In this document: positions 12,242 through 23,700 of the stretch, piece by piece | How the letters are laid out: every line of letters begins with the position of its first letter | Position numbering within the stretch: position 1 is the stretch's first letter | NCBI RefSeq assembly: GCF_035222275.1 | Contig: NC_085881.1 | Location: 4,030,001 to 4,094,000, forward strand | Length of the DNA stretch: 64,000 nt | Source of the DNA: Podospora bellae-mahoneyi | Lineage: Eukaryota > Ascomycota > Sordariomycetes > Sordariales > Podosporaceae | Reading direction: 5' to 3' | Notes under the pieces: model-generated | The model's database searches: none | Told to the model about the DNA's origin: nothing | Seen by the model: the letters and a program-made list of their open reading frames with translations, nothing else | Made by a program: the position numbers and the translations under genes

Positions 12242-15200
12242 GATCTGGGGCACAGCCAAACCGTGGGGATCGTTGCGCAAATCCGAAAGAGGGGCCAGCA
12301 GGCGGTGAAGCTCGTCCGAAGCTTCTCACCGGATTCTGTGGCGGCCATGGCAGTGGTGGAGTCCGAACCCCAGCTGACCGTGGTGAACCCTACCTCTTGA
12401 CTGGGGGCGAGATCAACCTTGTTGATTTTGCGGGGTGTCACGGAGAGCCCACGAGCCTCACCACGTCTGAAGATCTAGAAAAACGGTGCTCGCTCCGTTG
12501 TCGGAACTTTTGATGCGGGAATGCTTGCTTGCATTTCTGATTGTTCGTCTGTCACCTGCATGGTGCCTTTATGTGCTTCCGGTATCCCCCGCAAAATCCA
12601 ACTTTGGGACGAAAATTGGGAATTTGGAGGGGGGGATCGGAGGTGCTCCGGGTGGTACCCGATCAAGACCCGGACCAGCACCGGTCTTTGACGGAACATG
12701 TGGTGGTGTGGGGCCGCTTGCCGGCACGGCACCTCACGGACCTCCAGCGTGTTCTTGACCGAAAGTTGCAGGTTTGGGGCCCAAAGCTGTCGCTCAGCAG
12801 GACCTTTCAAGGCTAGCTCGGAAATGCCACGCTTGGACTCCTGTAGACGATGCCGATCTGCTTGAGAATTGGTGATGCATTCGTTGCATTGAAAAACTCG
12901 AGGAAACGAACAGGGCGAGGTTGCTGGGCCGCAGACGGGAAGGGCGGAGATCAGACAATCCTCGTCAAATCGAGAAGGTAACCCAAGGGGCACACTGTTG
13001 GGGTTTTCCGAATCCATTTCCCAACCCTCTTTGTTCACTCTTTGTGGTCATTTTTGAGAAGGAAGTCACGCGGACGTCAGCAGGTTGCATGCCTTGTACG
13101 GAGTACCTTGGACAGCCTCACGGCCCAATCCCACCTCGTCCGCTTGTTCCGTATCAACGATAGTTTGTCATGTAATTCTAGACCAAAGTGACAGCATTCA
13201 GAAGCGTGAAAAGAGTTCAGACGAAAAGCAGCATGCCGTTGGGGTCGTCTGTTTGAGAGCGGTGGAGGCCGGCGGCACATCAGACATCAGACGCGAAGCT
13301 GTCCCTGTTTCACCAAGGGCAGGCTTCTCGAAGTCGTTTGGACGACATAGAGGACATCCCTGCGATGGCGTCGGGAGAAGTCGGGGGGAAAACCTGCACC
13401 ATCCATGCAGCCCGCAAACTGCATGCTCGTGCCTTCCCCGGGCCTGCCCCTGAGACTCCATCGCCCCACCGGCCGGTCCCCCCCTCAGACGATTTGCGAT
13501 GGACCCACCCACACCCCACCACAGCTCCACCGGGTCCCATTGACGGCCGTGACAGTGTGGGAATCTGCAGAACCGGAGTAGCGGTACCTCTCGACCGTTT
13601 GAGATTGAAATTTCCCTTTTCCGCTTTCTCGGTGAAATCTCTGCTATCTCGCAGAACTCGCAGTGGTTGTATATATCGGCGCCATTTTGCGACAATTCGG
13701 AACCCGACATATATGCCACGATAGCGAATTTCCCGGCAGCACCGGTTTTCTTGTACACAATGCCGCTGGAGCCGGTGTGTAACACCAGCAACTGATCCCC
13801 AAGCGCGTGCCTCTCGCTGGACTTATTAGGTAATTCTGCAAGGAGTGGCAGAGGTCACGGGTTGTCGCTGAGACAAGGGAGACTGTATTTTACAGATGAG
13901 AGGCCGACAACCGATCCCGACTTGGCTGCCGGCCAGCATCTCAACTTCAGCCGACGGTTCGGGACGAGGCCCCTTAGCCCAAACAGGCAATGGCACCCAT
14001 CATCGACACTTTGATTGGTCAGGTGCTGCGAGGTTAGTGGCCTGTCGAGATGAAGCTGAGAAAACCTTCCTCCCTTGCTGACCCCAGAAAACACGTAATT
14101 TTTCAGGCCTGTTTTACAATACACGATTACATCCAGCTGAAAGACACAAGCAGAACGTCCTGCTCATCGGCGCCAACGGGTGTCCGCCATGTTTTTTCAC
14201 TCTCATGAAAATGTGATTGTGCGCTCTCAAGCACGTCTCGGCGGGCGGCTGATGAGGTTCGTTCTCAGATTCCGGCCATTCCATAGCTGCAGGAGTGACC
14301 ACCTTCGATGTGACGGCGGTACTTGGCTTGGCTCACATAGCGCAGGAGGTACCTTTTTTTATTTTTACGGATCGAGAGGTCTGGGTCTGACACACCCTGG
14401 CCAACCAACCACTCAGCAACCAGCCTGTGACGTCGCGCGCAACGGTGCGGCGGTCAATTCTTTTTTGATATTTTTTTTTTCGTTCTCTTCCCAACGAGAA
14501 TCAAGCCCAGGGCCCAACAAATTGTTGCAAAAAAAATAAAATAACGGGATATTCGGGAGCGATTTTGATTAACGCCCAATATGCGTTTCCATGGATTCCG
14601 CGCCGTGTCGGGAGCCCATTCCGGTCCTTGTTGAAGTGGTTGAACCTCTGGGGTGTGATTGTCGGTGACTCCTGCTTTCGGTGTCGCCCGGCCGTGTAAG
14701 TGGAAACCCTGACCGCTACGGGAACTCGTACCGGTACCGGCACCCCTGATGACAGGGGATCGTGACTTCTTTGTTTTTTCCCTAGTATCCCACCCATCGA
14801 GGCCCAACGTGCGAGCGTGCCCAGAGAGAGGTCGTAGCCCTTGAAACGTCCAACGAAACCTCCAGACAGGCCTCCGTCGCATCAAGTAGTAAGGTGTAGC
14901 AGGCGATGGAGCTGCTGCTGGCTTCTGCTTCGCGCCGCCGTGGTCTTGCAAAAAGGTCTTAAAGAGGAGGCTTGCCGTCGCCAACAAGCATTGTTGTTGT
15001 TGCTGTTGTTGGCAAGACACTCCAACAACTATCACTACTGTTGACCGAAAAGGCTCTGGTGGCCCAATCGATTACACGCCCTAGCGGTAGTTTCAGTCGC
15101 CGTAATACTACTTCTAATAATACGCCGGCTGGTCGCTCAACCCTCGACACACTAGACTCACGCCGCAGGGGACCCTCCCGTTCCTGTTCCTCCTCCTCTT

Positions 15201-15262
15201 CGAAGACTTCTTTTGTTCTCCCGACTCCCACACATCCTTCCCCCTCGTCACTCGCACATGCA

Positions 15263-17698
15263 ATGGCTTCGTATGCTCCCAGCGCCTCTTCATCCGATAT
15301 CTCAACGCCTCGGTCAACATCCCCCTCATCGTCCTCAGTAGCGTCGGCCCGGTCCTCGCACTCATCTATATCTACCTCTAAGCGCATGTCCATCTCGTCT
15401 TCGCGCAGAATATCCGCCGCCAACCCAATGTCGTCTGTTGACATCGCTGCCATTGAAGAAGCCATGAGAATGGCCAACCTCGACACCCTCCGGGGTTACC
15501 AGCAAAAGACCTACGGCGAGGTCAAGCAGTTCGCCGAGACGCAGTACCTCTCCCAGAACCAGGCTCTTGGTTACCAGGTCATCAACGAGCCCATGTGGAA
15601 TAAGGGTGAGTCAACATTCTTTTCTCTCTTCTCTATGCGCGTCATTCCGTTTAGCAGGGAAGCGGTGCCAGAGCTTAAATCTTGCACCGTGTCCGAGCAG
15701 ACCTGCTCCCGAACCTGTCCGGACCATCTGACTCGAATACCGGCTCTCCCCCCCCTTCTCCCCTCCCTCTCCCCCTCCCTCTCTCTAAAGCATCATATCC
15801 CCCTACCTCCTCTCCTCCCGGTCTATTCTTTCTGAACCTTGATGAGCCTTTGCCTCCATCAATGACCTCCCGCATCCTCCCTTCGTTGCGCACCATGGCA
15901 GCTAACATCACGTCCCTCCGTCAAGGCCTCTCTTTTACCCCAGAGCAGCGCATTGCCAAGAACCTCACCGGTCTTATCCCACACGTCATGGAGGACTCGG
16001 GCAAGCAGTGCGAGCGTGCGCTCAAGATGATCCGGACTCGCCAGACCAACATTGACCGCTATCTCTATCTGTCGTCGCTCAAGTACCAGAACGCCGACCT
16101 CTTTTACCGCCTGCTCATCGACAATGCGAAGGAGCTCATGCCTCTGGTGTACACTCCCACCATTGGTGACGTGTGTCTTCAGTATTCTACTCTCTACACC
16201 CGCCCCGAGGCGCTCTACATCTCCATCAAGCAGCGCAAGTCGATAAAGACGATCCTCAAGAACTGGCCATATCCAAATCCCGAGATCTGCGTCGTGACAG
16301 ACGGGTCTCGCATCCTAGGCCTGGGCGATCTGGGCGTCAATGGCGTTGGCATTCCGGTAAGTCACGTCGGCAAAAGCTGTGGACAGACGCAGCGGGGTCC
16401 CGGTGGGCTGGTTGGCTAATTTACATGCATCAGATCGGCAAGCTAGCCCTGTACACGGCGGCGGCGGGTATCCACCCGGATAAGACGCTCCCCATCGTTC
16501 TCGACTGCGGAACGGCCAACGAGACCAACCTCAAGGATCCGCTGTACCTGGGCCTGCGCTCGAAGCGGCCCTCGGTGGCCGAGCAGCAGGAGTTTATGGA
16601 CGAGTTCATGACTGCCGCTGCCGAGGTCTATCCTGAAATGGTGGTGCAGTTTGAGGATTTCGAGTCGGAAAAGGCCTTCAACTACCTGGACCGGTATCGG
16701 AACAAGTACAAGTGCTTCAATGACGACATCCAGGGCACTGGCGCTGTTGTTCTCGGAGGGTGAGTTTTGGCCTCGCCGAAAGATCCGCAATTTTTGCTAT
16801 TGCTAACCTGTTTTGCAGCTACATTGGTGCCGTGAATCTTTCCGGCGTTCCTCTCGAGGAGCAGCGCCTCGTCTTCATGGGCGCTGGCTCTGCCGGTGTC
16901 GGTGTCGCCAAGCAGCTTGTAGAGTACTACACCAAGCGTGGTCTCTCCGAGCAGGCGGCCAAGGACAAGTTCTGGCTTGTCGACACCAAGGGCCTCGTGA
17001 CCAAGGACCGCGGTGACAAGCTCGCCGAGCACAAGAAGTACTTTGCTCGCGGCGACAACAACGGCCTCCAGTTCAAGTCTCTTGAGGAGGTTATCGAGTA
17101 CGTCAAGCCAACCGCTCTTGTTGGCTTGACTGCCACCTTTGGTGTCTTCACCGAGTCTGTCGTCCGCGCCCTCAAGGCTTCTGTGGACGCCGGTGGTCTC
17201 GGCCGCAGACCCATTCTCTTCCCTCTCAGCAACCCCCTCACCAAGGCCGAGTGCACTTTCGAGCAGGCCGTCACCTGGACTGATGGCACCGTCATCTTTG
17301 CCTCTGGCTCTCCTTTTTCTCAGTTCACCATCAAGCTCGGCAGCGACCAGGCCATCACCTACTACCCCAACCAGGGCAACAACGTCTATGTCTTCCCTGG
17401 CATCGGCCTCGGCGCCATCCTCGCCAAGGCCACCCGTGTCACCGACAACATGATCTACACCTCTGCTGCTGCCCTTGCCGGGTCCCTTAACGCCGAGGAG
17501 GTGCACAAGGGTCTGATCTACCCCCGCATTGAGCGCGTGCGTGATGCCAGCGTGATTGTTGCCCGCGAGGTGATGAAGGCTGCGCGTCGGGATGGTGTGA
17601 GTGCCCTGCCCGAGGAGCAATGGCTTACCTGGGAGGAGTGGGGTGACCCGGCTCTTGATAAGTATATCAAGGAGCATATTTATGACCCTGCTCTTTAA
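15263..17698 (+). CDS. NAD-dependent malic enzyme (malate oxidoreductase, decarboxylating)
   Basis: Four exons: 15263-15605, 15926-16356, 16434-16759 and 16819-17698; 659 aa. The introns are 320, 77 and 59 nt. The enzyme decarboxylates L-malate to pyruvate with NAD(P) reduction. Visible family signatures are YRLLIDNAKELMPLVYTPTIGD in the substrate domain (VYTPTIG near 189), CFNDDIQGTGAVVLGG, and the Rossmann loop GAGSAG at 388-393. The start is the first in-frame ATG; the frame is open upstream to 14972 but without an ATG. About 60 Ser-rich residues precede the conserved AIEEAMRMANLDTLRGYQQ. An in-frame ATG inside intron 1 (15862) would give a different, basic N-terminus (see findings). Compartment is therefore uncertain; the yeast homologue is mitochondrial. 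Confidence 0.95.
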
Positions 17699-18430
17699 GT
17701 GTTTGTTTTTCGGGGAGGGGCGGGTATTGAAATTGGGAGTCTATAATGACTGGATGAAGCTGGGTTGGGAGAGAGGGAGGGGGGGAGGGGGGAGTGCATT
17801 ACTGGCGTTGTTTACTTTCAGGGAAGGACTTAGCTTAGCCTTTTTTTCTTTTTTTTTTTCTGTTTTCTTTGCTTTTGCTTGCCCCTTGGTATGAGCATTG
17901 CGGGGATTATAATGGGCTTCTCTTTTTTGCGGTTATCTCTTTTTCTAATGAATGATATCCCAACGAAGAGTTGAGGAGACCAAGTTTCACACGCACAAGA
18001 TTTGATTTTTGGATGGACTACAATGGATGGCAGAGTACATGGAAAACGGGAGGTTTCTGAGGCAAGACAAGACAAGACAAGACAAAATTACAGTTGTTGG
18101 TTGTGGCGGTGTCAAGTGAGCGTGCAAGCGCGGAATAGATAAAAAGAGGGAGGAATCCAAATACATATACTACTTGTTAGAATGAGAATGAAATGAGAGA
18201 GAGCGGTTTGTGTCAAGATTGTTGATGCTTGATAGGATAGGTGAAGGTTGAATGAATGATTTGGTGTGCAGTTGTTGTTAGCATATGATGTGTTGTTGCT
18301 GTTGTGTGTCTGATTGGTGAACCTATAACCATCACCGCAGTACCCCTTTACAACACCTGAGTGCTGTCCACCCTCTCACGTCAACATTCTCATAAATCTC
18401 TCTCTCTCACAACACCATCCCATCCCATGG
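17699..18430. other. Convergent 3' region, malic enzyme and 2EXR gene
   Basis: 732 bp between two stop codons facing each other. It contains T-rich stretches near 17840-17870 and a short AAGAC pentamer repeat. No coding frame is supported. Confidence 0.6.
18063..18086. repeat. AAGAC pentanucleotide microsatellite
   Basis: Between four and five tandem units of CAAGA in the convergent intergenic region. Confidence 0.85.
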
Positions 18431-20034
18431 TTAAACCGCCCCCAAAGTCCCCAACCTCCCCCCAAAATTACCTCCATAAAGCCTCCTAACCTCCGCCCCC
18501 TTTTCCCCATTGTATCCTCCCCCTCCTCCTTCCTCGTTAAACTCATCCATTATGAAAGCATGCAGCAGTTTGATCTCGGGCATTCTTTTCAGTTCCTCCC
18601 TGACCCAGCCGTTTTCCTGCCGGGTGACTTCGCCGTCGTAGAACAGCAGGTCCTCGGAGTCGATGATCTCCGAGAGAGCAAAGGTGAGAGGAAAGAGTTT
18701 GGAGCGGTAGATGAGCCAGAGCGTCTCGAGGCCTTCGAGCCGGAAGGTGGTGTTGTTGAGGAGGGGGGAGCAGAAGGGGTTTTTGGAGATGAGGGAGTAG
18801 TGGTGGGCGGTCCAGACTTGGTGTGGGGGAGAACCTGGGGGGAAGAGAGAGGCGATGGAGAGGGTGGAGGAGGGGGATTGGAGGCTGTGATGGGGTTAGT
18901 AAGCAGATGTCATAGAAGGGTAGTTTAAGGGGTACATAAAGAAAAAAAAAAAAAAGCTCACTCAACAAACCTCACCGGCCCTTCCCCGGCAGGAAACAAC
19001 TCCCTCCCCGGCCCCATCCCCAACCCCCACTCCCACCCCCCCATCCTCACCCTCACCACATCACACGTGACAACCACCCCGACGGTCTTCAACCGTTCCC
19101 ACAAACCCCCAATCTGAAATCTCCTCACCTGCCTCTCCAACTCCGCCCGATCTTGTGGTTTTCGTATCAAGACTTGTTCGGCAAGCTGCTGTATATCCAG
19201 CGGCGGCGGCAGCTCCCCCTGTCCTACACTACCGACAATCGTAGCCGCAAAAACAGGCCCGACACTCGGCACCTTTAGCCAATCCACCCCGGGGGAAAAC
19301 CAGGTATGCCCCGTCACGTACGCCTGCCCATCCATCGTCACGACCTTTGTCTTCACCAACCCCCCATGTCTCAAGCAAACAACTCTGCTCTCATGACATG
19401 TCCCCGCCAACGGCGGCGGTGGTAATAAGTTGGTAGTCACCACCGGTCCTGGCAAGGGGTTACTCCCCCCGTTCCCCCCAACCCCCTGATGCCCACCGCC
19501 CACCCGTGGTCTCCAATCCCTCCCGACCCTTCCCTCCTCTCCTTGGGTCCCCCCTTCGAAAACACCATGGTACCCCCTCACCCTACCCACCACCTGGCCC
19601 CCTCTAGGCAAATACCCGCCCCTGACCTCCAAAACACGCGGACAACCCCAAAGGGCAAACTCCCATACTTTCATTCTAACCTCGACCGGCAGTTTCCTAA
19701 AGTAAGAAAACTTGGGGGCTTGGGTAGAAAGCAAAAGGTGGGAGTGCACACCCCCAATCTCGCGGGTCAGCTGTCTTGAGAGGTCCCGTTTTATGACTGA
19801 GAGCTGGGACTGGAAACTGGCCTCTAGGCGGCGGTGGGAGGAATGAAGGTCGGAGGAGAGGCGGTGGACTTCTTGGGTGAAGTGGGCGAGGAGTTGTTCC
19901 CAGGTTAGGAGGGGGGGTTCGATCGTAAGAGAGGGGGGGTTGTCATCGGAGGAGGAAGGGGGGTGGTGGTGGTGGTTGTTGTTGTTGTTGTTGTTGTGAT
20001 GGTGATGGTTGTGGTGGCTGTGGTGGGTGGTCAT
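18431..20034 (-). CDS. 2EXR-domain protein with His/Asn-rich N-terminus
   Basis: Two exons: 20034-18962 and 18884-18431, joined across a 77-nt intron (GTGAGC...CAG) whose 5' part is a T run; 508 aa. After an opening of His and Asn runs and a helical, possibly coiled-coil segment (about 45-100) comes the 2EXR signature FSYFRKLPVEVRMKVWEFAL near residue 109. CHESR follows downstream, as in this very common family of filamentous ascomycetes. The C-terminal exon (LETLWLIYRSKLFPLTFALSEI) also matches the usual end of such proteins. The molecular function of 2EXR proteins is unknown and I assign none. The middle is Gly-rich. Confidence 0.82.
19974..20030. repeat. Trinucleotide-rich stretch coding poly-Asn/His
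   Basis: GTT and GTG-type repeats (plus strand) at the start of the 2EXR gene, encoding seven Asn in a row flanked by His runs. It is a likely length-variable microsatellite in coding sequence. Confidence 0.85.
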
Positions 20035-20736
20035 TTTTAATGATACGCCGAACGCTGGTGGTGTGAGATGGATGGTTAATGTAGAGATATGCTGCTGGAA
20101 GAAAAGGATGGATGATGTGTTGGTAGGATATGGTTGTGTGACAAACTCCTCCCTCGACTTCGAGACATCCTTGTCTTATACTCCCACAAATGTCTCGCTA
20201 CACAACCACCTCCCCGCCGAAACCTCCCCGGCTTCAAACCCCCCTTACTCACACGAAAACTACTCACATCCGACTAGACACATGCAGACAAAAGGTGACC
20301 ACTTGCACGCATCTAGCCGCATCCCCCCCCATGCTTGCACATCCTGCGTTGCACACACCCAATCAAATCTCACTCCCACCCACCCTCTTCCCAGCCTTGT
20401 TTTGTCTGATTGGGACCAGAAAAAAAAACGCTGTCTTGCTCAAGGTCCGTACATAAACTGTGGCTACCGACCTCAGTCAATCACTATCATACATGCATAC
20501 AAACTTTGCTGATTTTGTTTTTTTGCCTGTTGATCACTCCGTCTTCCTCGAAGGTACCCATAATCATGAAAAATAACTCCCCGTGAACCATGATTCCTCA
20601 ATGTCCATTACCACTCCCGCCCTCCCCCGCTAAAAAAAAACAAAACAAATGCATATTTTCCTCCCTCCATAGAATAAATCCAGACTCCACAAACGTAACC
20701 TGCCCAAAACCCAACCCCTCAACTCAACGAGAACTC
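20035..20736. other. Intergenic between two minus-strand genes
   Basis: 702 bp holding the 2EXR promoter and the 3' end of the telomere-type OB protein gene. Pyrimidine-rich on the plus strand; no coding frame supported. Confidence 0.55.
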
Positions 20737-23700
20737 CTACTTAGCCTCCCTCATCTTCCTATCCGCCCTCTCCACCCTTCCCCTAGCACCCGAATCCAAA
20801 CTCCTCCACCACCCCCTCAAACCAGTCATATATCCCCTATAACCCTCCCAACCCTCCACTGGCGCCCCCTTAATTTGCGGCGCCCCCTCATCAGCATCAA
20901 ACACCGCCCAGCTCGACTCCTCCCCCGACCTCAGCCCAAACCCCTTCTTGCTAATCGACTTGACCTGCAGCCTCTGCAGCAAAACCGCATCCCCCGCCCT
21001 GACAACAGGCAGCGACTCCTTGTGCGGTCGGTACAACTGCACCTCCACAACACTACCCGGCGCGATCGACGGGTCGATAATGTGAAATGACATGACGTAT
21101 TCCCTCGGTCCCTTCTTGGCGCGGACAGGCGTGGTGGGTTCAGAGGTGACAATCGCGGCGACGACGGGGTGCTCGTCCACGTGGTATTTCAGTGAGGTCA
21201 AGTTGATGCAGTCGGGGAATTCCTGGCGGAGGCGCTTGGTCAGGTCGGCCTTCAAGGCGGCGGTGCTGGTGTTGTTGTCGTCGACCAGAGGGGAAGCTGA
21301 CTTGGTTTTGGACGGAGAATTCAGCGCATCCTTTGCGAGACCGACGCTGACATCTCCCTTGGATGGCGAGGCCAGCGCGCCTCTCGCCAATAAAACGCTG
21401 AGATCCCGGTTGGAGGGCAAGTTAAAAGACCCCTTGGGCTCTTCCTCGGCGTCCTGGTTACTCGACTGTAAGCTGTTCGACCGCCTCCTCGCAAGTCGCG
21501 GGCTAATTCGTGTTGGCTGCGGCTCCTGTGGCTGTGGCTGCCCTCTCTTGCTCCGTCGCGCTGCTACCGACTGCTGGGCGAGCTTGACGCTCACATCTGG
21601 CGAGGAGGAGGATGACGCTGCCATTTCGGGCTGCGGTGACATGTGCTCTTGAGAGGATGGCGTCTGGACCGTGATTTCTTCCTCGGCGCTCTTACTAACA
21701 GCTCTGGTTTGCGTGGGCGGCTCGGAAAGCTCTAATTGTGTGCTCTTGCCTCTGACTGCCTTTTTCTTGTTCTTATTCCGTTTGCTTGCACGCGTCGCTG
21801 CAGCCTTCCGAACAGGCGCACGCGGGACTGACGCGACTTCTTCCGCATCAGACTCGCCCGCGTTGAAGCTCAAATCTGGCGAGCCAGCACTGTTGTTGCC
21901 TGGCTGCTCTAGAACAACACCCGCGTCAGCCTGCTGGGTTTCTTGTTCCTCCTCGGCATCGTGATCCTCAGGCTCCGCTTGCACCATGCTCTGCAGAGGG
22001 GTTGGGGGCAGCTCTGTCTCCCGCATTGCTTCCTGAAACCCTTGAGCGAATGGCGACAGTTTCTTCTGAGATGCAAAAGAATTGGTGAGAGGAGGCGAGG
22101 CAGGGACTTCTTTGCCCATTGGTTCATTGTTGGCCGGTGCAGTTGCACCCTCGACCGGCTCCAGAGACACCACTGCTGGCTTATCCTCGTCGACAACAGG
22201 CACCGGGACTTCTCCATCTGCCTCCTTAACAGGCTCCAGATAAATTTCCTCGACAGCATCCGTGTCCTCTTGCTGCTGTGTGTCCTCCAACACCTCTTCC
22301 TGTGCTTCCTCAGTCGCTTCCTGCTCTATAGCAGCATCCTCCACAAGAATCTCAGTTGTCACCTCCATGATAACAGTCTCCTCAACAACCTCCTCAACCA
22401 CCTCGGTAATGATCATGCTAGACTCGACCTCTGCTCGTGGCGTCTCTGCTTCCATAGGCGACTCGAAATGCGGCGTTCCCGCATCAAGCATATCAACATC
22501 GACGTCATCGTCAACCACCGACATGGGTTCGGCCGTGCTGGCTTTTTCGTGGTCGTCTTCGACATCCATCTGGTCGTCATCGGCCTCGACTTGACTCGCA
22601 AGTGACATTTTGTCATCTGCCGACTCGGACGCCATACGCTGGTTAGCCTGCTCTTGTTCGAGTTGTTCCAGTACCATGTCGTCATAGAAATCCTCGAGTT
22701 CCCTGTCGAAGTCCCCGGGGGGCACATCGTCAGCCATGTCAATTTCGTCATTCTCATCTTCCGAAGGGATATAATCAGCATCGTGTTCATGCTCGGATTC
22801 ATTATCAACGTCGAATTGGCCGGCCGACTCGGCAGCAGTGACATCTGGCCGCTCAAGTTCCGATTTGGCTGCGACATCTGACTGGTCGACTTTTGGTTCT
22901 ACCTCCTCAGCTTCGTTTGTAGCAATAGCAGCCGGCTCTTCAGCCTCGGATTCCTTATCTTCCGACTCTGAAGCGGCAGCCTTCTCGGGAGAGGCGGCCA
23001 CCGGTTCAGCCTCGGATGCCTTATCCTCCGACTCTGAAACAGCAGCAACCTTGGGCGGTTCAATCTCAAGTTCAGACTCGGAACCAGACACCTCATCCGT
23101 GTGTTCAGGTGCCGACATGACAAAGGAATCTTCCTTGTCGGCATGCTCATCAGCGGGTGCGCGTGCTTGCTCGTCGTGCCCATCAGCTTGGTGAACAGCA
23201 AAGTCAACCACATGGGTCTGGCCACCAGCAACCGCAGGGGCCTCGTCTTCGGCCTCGTTGGCTGCTTCCTTGGGCTTCGAAACCTCACCCTTGAGCGCTG
23301 TAGCCTCATGCTCGTCATCCGAAGCCTCATCTCTGGCTGAAGCCCCATCCCTTGGTTGTGGCGCTTCACCTCCACGGCCCGAGGTTTCCTCTTCAGGCTC
23401 TTCATCTTCGTCGGAAGCCTCTTCCGCCGTGTGGTCTTCAGCTTCGTCTTCATCTTCATTTTCATCTCTAACAGAAGCTTCCTCCACCTTGAGATCTCCA
23501 ACTTCGTCTTCAGATGCTGATTCATGCTCCACTCCAGCCCCTCCAACCTCCGAGACCTCCTCTTCAGCATCCGGCATCTCCTCCTCAGAATCATAGACAT
23601 CCTCCTCAAGCTCCCGATCCTCCTCCTCAGATCCCTCCTCGTCCTCTTCAGAGTCCTTAGCTGCTTCAGATGCCTTAGCTTCCTCAGATTCCTCAACCTC

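Larger units (their letters stand above)
10028..15262. other. Gene-poor block of about 5.2 kb between rad7 and malic enzyme
   Basis: No frame here shows a recognisable domain. The longest ones (10.0-10.7 kb plus, 11.4-12.4 kb minus, 13.2-13.8 kb minus) have skewed composition, and the second contains a Phe run made by a 22-nt A tract. The left end must hold the rad7 3' region (T-rich 10675-10705) and the right end the malic-enzyme promoter and leader. A long leader or non-coding transcript is possible but not shown by the sequence. Confidence 0.5.

Noticed and set aside
11443-12441. 332-codon open frame on the minus strand
   Set aside because: It contains a Phe run made by the 22-nt A tract at 12220-12241, has no domain or secretion signal, and its composition follows local base skew.
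12475-13791. Minus-strand frames of 187 and 197 codons
   Set aside because: No motif, no linking splice sites that yield a known protein, and similar-length frames on the opposite strand in GC-rich DNA.
14972-15262. Upstream extension of malic enzyme
   Set aside because: The frame is open but has no ATG; it would need a TTG start or an unseen upstream exon.
16682-17677. 331-codon frame antisense to malic enzyme
   Set aside because: Shadow of a codon-biased exon; the sense frame is clearly malic enzyme.
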